6,785 nt of DNA from CAZTZY01 sp964617765 (GTDB lineage: Bacteria; Pseudomonadota; Gammaproteobacteria; Pseudomonadales; DT-91), in NCBI GenBank assembly GCA_964617765.1, contig CAZTZY010000121.1:1-6785 (forward strand), given 5' to 3'. Under the pieces are notes generated by a model. The model made no database searches, had not been told where the DNA came from, and saw only the letters and a list, made by a program, of their open reading frames with translations. A program made the position numbers and the translations under genes. Below are positions 1-4,618 of the stretch, in pieces (positions within the stretch are counted from its first letter, which is position 1; each line of letters starts with the position of its first letter).

Positions 1-2
1 AC

Positions 3-118
3 TGTCATTTCGAACCCTTCACAAGTTCAGGGTAGACTCCGTGAGAAATCTAACTGTTTGATTCAAAAGATTCTTCACAGAGTTTACCCTGAGCCAGTCG
101 AATGGGCTCAGAATGACA
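3..118. repeat. Dispersed-type imperfect palindromic repeat downstream of trpC
   Basis: Bases 3-50 and 69-118 are imperfect reverse complements of each other, separated by about 18 bases. Both outer ends read TGTCATT when oriented inward, and both arms share CTCAGGGTA/TTCAGGGTA and a GATTTCTC/GATTCTTC-like inner end. The right arm holds its own hairpin (CTGAGCC at 89-95, GGCTCAG at 105-111, 9-base loop). The left arm can form a weaker one (ACCCT/AGGGT). The whole element can therefore fold as a long stem with side hairpins. This looks like a REP/MITE-like dispersed intergenic palindrome of the kind found in many bacteria. It starts about 24 bp past the trpC stop, so its transcript could protect the 3' end or help termination, but there is no clear T-tract. 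Copy number in the genome cannot be judged here. Confidence 0.8.
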
Positions 119-141
119 AAGGGGAGTTATTCAGAGGTTCC

Positions 142-966
142 CTAGATATCAGCATCCAGTGCTGCTCTGGCAAACAGCTTTCGCAGTTCCGCACCCGGGT
201 CTTCAGCACGCATAAACGCTTCGCCCACCAGAAAGGCATGGACATTATGCGCATGCATGGCCTGTACATCCGCACGATTCAGAATACCGCTCTCAGTCAC
301 CACTAATACGTTAGCCGGAATCACCTCGAGCAGGTCGTAGGTATTTTGCAGACTCACTTCGAAGGTATGAAGGTTACGGTTATTGATACCCACCATTTGC
401 AGGTTCATGCCCATGGCGATATCCAGTTCTTCGCTGTTATGCACTTCAACCAGCACATCCATACCCAGGCGATAGGCCAGGTCATTCAACAGCCACAACT
501 GTTTTTTGTTTTCGATAAAGGCCGCCACTATCAACAATATACAATCAGCACCTATAGCACGCGCTTCGTACACCTGGTATTCGTCGATAATGAAATCCTT
601 ACGGATCACCGGCAATTGCGTCACTACACGGGCATGCACCAAATAATCTTCATGGCCCTGGAAAAAATCCTTGTCCGTGAGTACCGACAAGCAGGCAGCA
701 CCGGCTGCTTCATAACTTTTAGCGATAGCCTCCGGATCAAAGTTCTCGCGTATAACACCTTTACTCGGTGATGCCTTTTTGATTTCCGCAATCACGGCTG
801 ATTCACCGGCCATGATTTTTTCACGCAATGACCGAATAAATCCGCGTGGCGGCGTTTGGTTAGCCATGCGTTTCTTTAAAATCGGGATACCGACTTTTGT
901 ACTGCGCTCGGCAATTTCTTCATTTTTGCGCGCGATGATTTTTTCTAACACTGTTGGAGTCTTCAT
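142..966 (-). CDS. trpC: Indole-3-glycerol phosphate synthase
   Basis: TrpC closes the indole ring: it converts 1-(o-carboxyphenylamino)-1-deoxyribulose 5-phosphate to indole-3-glycerol phosphate with loss of CO2 and water, in the cytoplasm. The 274-residue product is a complete single TIM barrel of normal family length. Visible active-site motifs are AEIKKASPSKG (60-70, with E61 and catalytic K63), LSVLTDKDFFQG (93-104), IRKDFIIDEYQ (121-131, with the general acid K123), VEVHN (173-177), INNRNL (194-199) and ESGI (225-228). Residue roles are assigned by family analogy. It is monofunctional, without the TrpF fusion seen in enteric bacteria. The ATG at 966 gives the usual N-terminus; the Shine-Dalgarno before it is poor, and the start lies 15 bp after the trpD stop. 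Translation therefore probably depends on flow of ribosomes from trpD. It is the last gene of the visible operon. Confidence 0.97.
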   Translation of the reverse strand: MKTPTVLEKIIARKNEEIAERSTKVGIPILKKRMANQTPPRGFIRSLREKIMAGESAVIAEIKKASPSKGVIRENFDPEAIAKSYEAAGAACLSVLTDKDFFQGHEDYLVHARVVTQLPVIRKDFIIDEYQVYEARAIGADCILLIVAAFIENKKQLWLLNDLAYRLGMDVLVEVHNSEELDIAMGMNLQMVGINNRNLHTFEVSLQNTYDLLEVIPANVLVVTESGILNRADVQAMHAHNVHAFLVGEAFMRAEDPGAELRKLFARAALDADI

Positions 967-981
967 AGAATAACTTAAGGC

Positions 982-2001
982 TTAACCGGCCATGCGGGTA
1001 AATTCGATAAACTCATTAAATTTTTCCAGGGCCTGGCCTGAAGCCATCACATCCTGCGCCAGTTTTATGCCATCAGCGAGGCTTCTGGTTACATCGGCAG
1101 CATAGATTGCCGCGCCTGCATTTAAAGCCAGCATTTGCGCTGCGGTAGATTCGGTTTCACCTAGGGCTTTTTGGATGATTGCCAGGCTTTCTGCTGGCGA
1201 TTTCACCACCAGATCACTCAATGAACCACGCTGCAAACCAAATTGCTCAGGGGTAATTTCATAACTGCTGATAACGCCATTTTTCAGTTCAGCGATGGTC
1301 GATGTTGATGCAATGCTTAACTCATCCAGGCCATCTTCAGCATGCACTACCAGCACATGATCACTGCCCAGCTTTTTCAACACTTCTGCCAGTGGCAATA
1401 ACAGATTTTTATCATACACACCTAAAACCTGATGTTTACTGCCTGCCGGATTTGTCAAAGGGCCCAGCACATTAAAGATAGTTCGAATCGCTAATTCCTT
1501 TCGCGGCCCTATCGCAAATTTCATCGCATTGTGGTGTTTTACCGCAAACATAAATCCCACACCCACCTCTTGAACCGACCGGGCAACCTGTTCCGGCGTA
1601 AGATTGAGGTTAACACCTGCCGCTTCTAACACATCGGCACTTCCCGATGAACTGCTATTGGAACGATTACCGTGTTTTGCGACTTTGGCACCGGCAGCGG
1701 CGGCAATAAATGCACTGGCTGTCGACACATTAAAAATACACGCCCCATCACCGCCTGTACCACAGGTATCCACCGTTTTCGGCAATTCCAACGGCACCTT
1801 GCTCGACAGGCTACGCATCACTTCTGCGGCAGCGGCAATTTCATCCACAGTTTCGCCTTTCATGCGCAAGGCGACGAGAAATCCGGCAATCTGTGCATCG
1901 GTGGCGGCACCGGTCATAATCAGGGTCATGGCTTCATGCATGGCCTCGCTGCTTAAATCCTGGCGCTGTACCAACTGGTTGATGGCTACTTGAATACTCA
2001 T
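982..2001 (-). CDS. trpD: Anthranilate phosphoribosyltransferase
   Basis: TrpD transfers phosphoribose from PRPP to anthranilate, giving phosphoribosylanthranilate (second committed step of tryptophan synthesis). The product has 339 residues, the usual length for a stand-alone TrpD. An N-terminal helical domain is followed by the PRPP-binding signature DTCGTGGDG (78-86), NVSTAS (91-96), the KHGNRS loop (109-114) leading into GSADVLEAAG (120-129), IFNVLGPLTNPA (175-186) and the metal-binding DGLDE (223-227). In the loop after KHGNRS the position that is often Lys (SSKSGS) is Ser (SSSSGS), a mild variation. There is no TrpG fusion. The ATG at 2001 sits 3 bp after the trpG stop, with GGAG about 9 bases upstream inside the end of trpG, consistent with translational coupling. 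Confidence 0.97.
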   Translation of the reverse strand: MSIQVAINQLVQRQDLSSEAMHEAMTLIMTGAATDAQIAGFLVALRMKGETVDEIAAAAEVMRSLSSKVPLELPKTVDTCGTGGDGACIFNVSTASAFIAAAAGAKVAKHGNRSNSSSSGSADVLEAAGVNLNLTPEQVARSVQEVGVGFMFAVKHHNAMKFAIGPRKELAIRTIFNVLGPLTNPAGSKHQVLGVYDKNLLLPLAEVLKKLGSDHVLVVHAEDGLDELSIASTSTIAELKNGVISSYEITPEQFGLQRGSLSDLVVKSPAESLAIIQKALGETESTAAQMLALNAGAAIYAADVTRSLADGIKLAQDVMASGQALEKFNEFIEFTRMAG

Positions 2002-2004
2002 CCG

Positions 2005-2583
2005 TTACATCTCCAGGAAATTTTTTAACAGGGCATGGCCATGTTCAGTGAGAATGGATTCCGGATGAAACTGCACGCCTTCCACCTTGAGGGTTTTATG
2101 GCGCACACCCATGATTTCATCGATCTTGCCATCATCGGTTTGTGTCCATGCTGTCACTTCCAGACAATCTGGCACGGTTTTCTGGTCGATCACCAGTGAA
2201 TGATATCGTGTAGCCTGATAAGGGCTTGGAATATGGCTGAATACGCCTATGCCATTGTGGTAGATCATCGAGGTTTTACCATGCATCACCGCCTTGGCAC
2301 GAATAATATCGCCGCCAAATACCTGGCCGATACTTTGATGGCCGAGACAAATACCCAGCACCGGAATCTTGCCCGCAAAATAGCGAATGGCTTCCATCGA
2401 AATACCGGCTTCATTAGGTGTGCATGGCCCTGGCGATACCACCAGATGTGTAGGATTCAGCGCAGCAATCCCGGCCACGCTGATTTCATCATTACGGAAT
2501 ACCCGCACATCGGCTTTTAACTCCGCAAGATACTGCACCACGTTATAGGTGAAGGAATCATAATTATCGATCATGACCAACAT
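2005..2583 (-). CDS. trpG: Anthranilate synthase component II (glutamine amidotransferase)
   Basis: TrpG hydrolyses glutamine and supplies ammonia to TrpE for anthranilate formation. The product starting at 2583 has 192 residues, typical for a stand-alone class I amidotransferase subunit. Motifs: IDNYDSFTYN (5-14), PGPCTPNEAG (51-60), the nucleophile loop GICLGHQ (77-83, C79), HGKTS (101-105, typical of TrpG/PabA) and QFHPES (171-176, with H173 and E175 completing the triad). A longer reading from 2658 would run into the trpE coding sequence. I chose 2583 because AAAGGAG lies 7 bases upstream and the product begins MLVMIDNYDSF as in the family. That Shine-Dalgarno sits in the last codons of trpE, and the stop-to-start gap is 1 bp (TAAGATG), so the two subunits are probably translationally coupled. 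The same subunit could also serve PabB for folate; this cannot be seen here. Confidence 0.97.
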   Translation of the reverse strand: MLVMIDNYDSFTYNVVQYLAELKADVRVFRNDEISVAGIAALNPTHLVVSPGPCTPNEAGISMEAIRYFAGKIPVLGICLGHQSIGQVFGGDIIRAKAVMHGKTSMIYHNGIGVFSHIPSPYQATRYHSLVIDQKTVPDCLEVTAWTQTDDGKIDEIMGVRHKTLKVEGVQFHPESILTEHGHALLKNFLEM

Positions 2584-2584
2584 C

Positions 2585-4102
2585 TTATTTCTCCTTTCCA
2601 GTTGTGGATTGATTAGCTTGCTCTGACTGCACCATGGCCACCGCCCGGAACATGGCACGCGCCTTGTTCATGGTTTCCTGCCATTCTAACGTGGGCACTG
2701 AATCAGCCACCACGCCAGCACCAGCCTGGATATGCAACTCACCATTCTTGATCACCGCAGTACGAATTGCGATAGCGGTATCCATATTGCCATTCCATGA
2801 CAAGTAACCTACAGCGCCACCATAAATGCCGCGCTTCACCGGCTCCAGCTCATCAATGATTTCCATTGCCCGCACTTTCGGCGCACCGCTCAATGTTCCG
2901 GCTGGCAAACTGGCTTTCAGCACATCCATGGCCGTTAAACCTGCCTGCAATTCACCTTCCACCTGCGACACGATATGCATCACATGCGAATAACGCTCAA
3001 CTGCCATTTTGTCGGTCACTTTTACGCTGCCCGCTTTAGCGACACGACCCACATCATTACGCCCCAAATCAATCAGCATCAAATGCTCTGCAATCTCTTT
3101 GGGATCAGCCAGCAATTCCTGCTCTAACGCCAGATCTTGTTCCGGCGTCATACCGCGTTTGCGCGTACCGGCAATAGGCCTTACGGTAACTACGCCATCC
3201 TCCATACGCGCGAGAATTTCCGGCGAAGAACCGACAATATGGGTATCACCCAAATCCAGATAATACATATAAGGCGAAGGGTTAAGGTTGCGTAAGGCGC
3301 GATACAGGTTCAACGGCTTGGCAGTAAAAGGAATGGTTAAACGCTGCGATATCACCACCTGCATGATATCTCCGGCCAGAATATAATCTTTTATGCTATC
3401 CACAGCGCGCTCAAATGCCGGCTGCGTAAATCCCGAAGTAAATGCCGATTCCGGCAAAGCTTCTGCCGTTTTACCGGCCACCAGGTTGATTTCCGGCAAC
3501 GCTGCCTGTGTTGACGACAGCTGCCTGACCAGTTCATCAAGGCGCGCGTGGGTTTTGGTAAAAGCATCGGCATCGGAGGTATCCGCCAATACAATGATAT
3601 TCAAGGTACCGGCAAGGTTATCAAACACCACCACTTCTTCCGATACCATCAACAAGATATCCGGCGTGTGTAATACATCCCTGGCCGCCTTGCCTTGCAA
3701 ACGGTGTTCAACATAACGCACCGTATCATAGGCGAAATAACCCACCAGACCGCCCTGGAATGCGGGCAACCCTGCGACATTGGCTACCTTGAATTTCGAC
3801 TGGTAATCGGCAATAAACGCCAGCGGATCTTCCACGCTGAAACGCTCGCACTCCTCGCCATCAACCTCAATCACTACTTCAAAACCAAATACCTTGATGA
3901 CTGTAGAGCACGGCAAACCGATAATGGAGTAACGCCCCCATTTTTCACCGCCCTGGACTGATTCAAACAAATAGGAATAGGGCCCGGCAGCCAGTTTGAG
4001 ATAACTACTGACGGGAGTATCAATATCCGCCAGCACCTGGCGCATGAAAGGGATACGGTTGAAGCCCTGTTCAACAAGGCTATTAAATTCAGGTTGCAGC
4101 AT
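2585..4102 (-). CDS. trpE: Anthranilate synthase component I
   Basis: TrpE makes anthranilate from chorismate, using ammonia delivered by TrpG. The product is a complete 505-residue chorismate-binding enzyme. The N-terminal domain carries the tryptophan feedback region (SYLKLA 33-38, LFESVQGGEKWGRYSIIG 45-62). The catalytic domain shows GDIMQVVISQR (244-254), PSPYMYY (275-281), GSSPE (291-295), RPIAGTRKRG (308-317), EHLMLIDLGRNDVGRV (339-354), PAGTLSGAPKVRAMEIIDELEP (400-421) and GAGVVADSVP (461-470). PIAGT rather than PIKGT supports TrpE over the paralogue PabB. The ATG at 4102 has AAGGA 6 bases upstream. Expression is probably controlled by tryptophan through the upstream leader peptide and by allosteric feedback. 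No TrpR-type operator was recognised. Confidence 0.97.
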   Translation of the reverse strand: MLQPEFNSLVEQGFNRIPFMRQVLADIDTPVSSYLKLAAGPYSYLFESVQGGEKWGRYSIIGLPCSTVIKVFGFEVVIEVDGEECERFSVEDPLAFIADYQSKFKVANVAGLPAFQGGLVGYFAYDTVRYVEHRLQGKAARDVLHTPDILLMVSEEVVVFDNLAGTLNIIVLADTSDADAFTKTHARLDELVRQLSSTQAALPEINLVAGKTAEALPESAFTSGFTQPAFERAVDSIKDYILAGDIMQVVISQRLTIPFTAKPLNLYRALRNLNPSPYMYYLDLGDTHIVGSSPEILARMEDGVVTVRPIAGTRKRGMTPEQDLALEQELLADPKEIAEHLMLIDLGRNDVGRVAKAGSVKVTDKMAVERYSHVMHIVSQVEGELQAGLTAMDVLKASLPAGTLSGAPKVRAMEIIDELEPVKRGIYGGAVGYLSWNGNMDTAIAIRTAVIKNGELHIQAGAGVVADSVPTLEWQETMNKARAMFRAVAMVQSEQANQSTTGKEK

Positions 4103-4123
4103 AAGAATTCCTTGGGCAAATAA

Positions 4124-4163
4124 ATGGTAAAAACAAAACGCGAGCCGGGGCCAGGTTTACCAT
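4124..4163 (-). promoter_or_regulatory. Candidate trp attenuator region
   Basis: In transcript sense (minus strand) the second Trp codon and the stop of the leader peptide are followed by a GC-rich stretch (4155-4139) and then a U-rich tract TTTTGTTTTT (4138-4129). ATGGTAAA (4163-4156) and TTTACCAT (4131-4124) are perfect complements 24 bases apart. A shorter GCGA/UCGC pairing directly precedes the U-tract. Both 5' arms overlap or adjoin the Trp codons, so a stalled ribosome would block them. This fits a terminator disrupted by stalling. No single textbook GC-rich terminator is obvious, so the exact structures, and whether control is at termination, Rho or translation level, remain open. Confidence 0.5.
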
Positions 4164-4204
4164 CGCCAACGGGTGATTGCTCTGATGCTGAAGGGTTGTT
4201 TCAC
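4157..4204 (-). CDS. trpL: Putative trp operon leader peptide (attenuation peptide)
   Basis: A 15-codon ORF starts with GTG at 4204 and reads MKQPFSIRAITRWRW, then TAA. Its last three sense codons are TGG CGA TGG, so two of fifteen residues are Trp. It ends 54 bases before the trpE start on the same strand. A G-run (4214-4211) ends 6 bases before the GTG and could act as a Shine-Dalgarno, though not a strong one. Known trp leader peptides are similarly short, with clustered Trp codons just upstream of the first structural gene. Ribosome stalling at these codons when Trp-tRNA is scarce would change folding of the RNA before trpE. The start codon is uncertain because the frame stays open farther upstream, but no ATG was found in that stretch. 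Position and Trp clustering make the assignment likely. Confidence 0.75.
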   Translation of the reverse strand: MKQPFSIRAITRWRW

Positions 4205-4236
4205 TGCTTGCCCCAATTTCTGGAAGATTTTCTGTG

Positions 4237-4265
4237 ATTCTATGGAATTTTGAGCAAAAACTAAA
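4237..4265 (-). promoter_or_regulatory. Alternative trpE promoter (proximal)
   Basis: In minus-strand sense, TAGAAT (4242-4237) matches the -10 consensus at 5 of 6 positions. Its -35 at 17-base spacing, TTTAGT (4265-4260), is poor. A start near 4230 would place the leader peptide about 26 bases from the 5' end, which is the usual geometry of trp attenuators. Confidence 0.3.
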
Positions 4266-4274
4266 GCCTCAAAA
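4248..4274 (-). other. Stem-loop upstream of the trp leader peptide
   Basis: TTTTGAG (4274-4268 in transcript sense) and CTCAAAA (4254-4248) form a perfect 7-bp stem around a 13-base loop. If transcription starts at the distal promoter this lies near the 5' end of the trp transcript. If it starts at the proximal promoter it is promoter DNA and could be a protein site. Its function is unknown. Confidence 0.4.
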
Positions 4275-4289
4275 ACAAACAACTCTACA

Positions 4290-4318
4290 ATAATGGTAAC
4301 ACTCTTAATAAAGTGTAA
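4290..4318 (-). promoter_or_regulatory. Candidate trpE promoter (distal)
   Basis: In minus-strand sense, TTACAC (4318-4313) and CATTAT (4295-4290) are separated by 17 bases. Each matches 4 of 6 positions of the sigma-70 consensus. Transcription would start near 4283, giving a leader of about 180 bases that includes the leader peptide. The spacer and -35 carry two of the three GTAACA boxes. Confidence 0.4.
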
Positions 4319-4330
4319 CATTTAGTAACA
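4296..4330 (+). repeat. Three direct GTAACA boxes in the divergent promoter region
   Basis: GTAACA occurs at 4296-4301, 4315-4320 and 4325-4330 in the same orientation, with start-to-start distances of 19 and 10 bases. That is about two helical turns and one turn, so all lie on roughly the same DNA face. They overlap the distal trpE promoter spacer and -35, and the third coincides with a possible -35 of the small plus-strand gene. Such phasing is typical of a transcription-factor binding array, but a six-base word in AT-rich DNA can recur by chance. I recognise no regulator for it. Confidence 0.4.
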
Positions 4331-4353
4331 AAATATAGAGTGACTATTCTAAT
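4325..4353 (+). promoter_or_regulatory. Candidate promoter of the 48-residue small gene
   Basis: GTAACA (4325-4330, 4 of 6 matches to -35) and TCTAAT (4348-4353, 5 of 6 matches to -10) lie 17 bases apart. Transcription would start near 4360, giving an untranslated leader of about 44 bases before the ATG at 4404. The -35 is one of the GTAACA boxes shared with the divergent trp control region. Confidence 0.4.
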
Positions 4354-4403
4354 CCACAAGCCTATGGTTACCCTGCGTTCTGTAAAACCAAAGGAGGTTT
4401 ATC

Positions 4404-4550
4404 ATGAAAATCGCAACTAAAAGGGCCAAAAAAGCCTTAATTCTTGAAAAAACAACTGTCAAAAACCAAATCATCGGTGGCACTGTAATGACTGTTACCT
4501 TAATCGCACTCGTCAATGTGCTTATTACCACATTCCATAACATTCTCTAA
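4404..4550 (+). CDS. Small basic single-pass membrane protein, unknown family
   Basis: A 48-codon ORF runs from ATG (4404) to TAA (4548-4550). AAAGGAGG (4390-4397) ends 6 bases before the start, an almost perfect anti-16S match and the best ribosome site in the window. An intrinsic terminator follows 20 bases after the stop, so the unit has candidate promoter, Shine-Dalgarno, ORF and terminator. The product has a basic N-terminal half (K2, K6, R7, K9, K10, K16, K20; one acidic residue, E15), then a hydrophobic segment at about 23-44 (IIGG through ITTF) and the tail HNIL. By the positive-inside rule the N-terminus should be cytoplasmic. I recognise no family. Small membrane regulators and type I toxins share this build, but no antisense RNA partner is evident. 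It diverges from trpE and converges on the SPFH gene. Confidence 0.75.
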   Translation: MKIATKRAKKALILEKTTVKNQIIGGTVMTVTLIALVNVLITTFHNIL

Positions 4551-4569
4551 TCAACAATAACCAACGCAT

Positions 4570-4595
4570 AAGGGCAGTATATACTGCCCTTTTTT
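4570..4595 (+). terminator. Intrinsic terminator of the small plus-strand gene
   Basis: AGGGCAGTAT/ATACTGCCCT (4571-4590) is a perfect 20-bp palindrome. An extra A-T pair extends it (4570/4591), and a T-tract continues to 4595. It lies 20 bases after the small gene stop and 24 bases past the end of the converging SPFH gene. In the minus direction only TTAT follows the stem, so termination of SPFH transcripts here would be weaker. Confidence 0.9.
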
Positions 4596-4618
4596 ATGGC
4601 TTCTTAAATTTACTGAAT

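Noticed and set aside
58..306. Plus-strand ORF of 82 codons
   Set aside because: It begins inside the palindromic repeat and continues antisense to trpC; its start is a repeat translation artefact with no ribosome site.
346..973. Plus-strand ORFs antisense to trpC
   Set aside because: They are reverse-frame shadows of a strongly conserved TrpC, with no recognisable protein features.
1604..1993. Plus-strand ORFs of 129 and 94 codons antisense to trpD
   Set aside because: They lie wholly within the TrpD coding region; composition follows the antisense of its Gly/Ala/Ser-rich PRPP loops.
2584..2658. Longer N-terminus for TrpG starting at 2658
   Set aside because: The extra residues come from an alternate frame of the trpE 3' end and do not resemble TrpG, while the ATG at 2583 has a good Shine-Dalgarno.
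4290..4353. TrpR operator
   Set aside because: No AACTAGTT-like palindrome is present; the repeats seen are direct GTAACA words.
4364..4420. Plus-strand 18-codon ORF overlapping the small gene start in another frame (MVTLRSVKP...)
   Set aside because: It has no Shine-Dalgarno and no leader-peptide character, and overlaps the ribosome site of the real gene.
4349..4543. Minus-strand ORF of 64 codons opposite the small gene
   Set aside because: It has no ribosome site; the plus-strand frame has a near-perfect Shine-Dalgarno and terminator.
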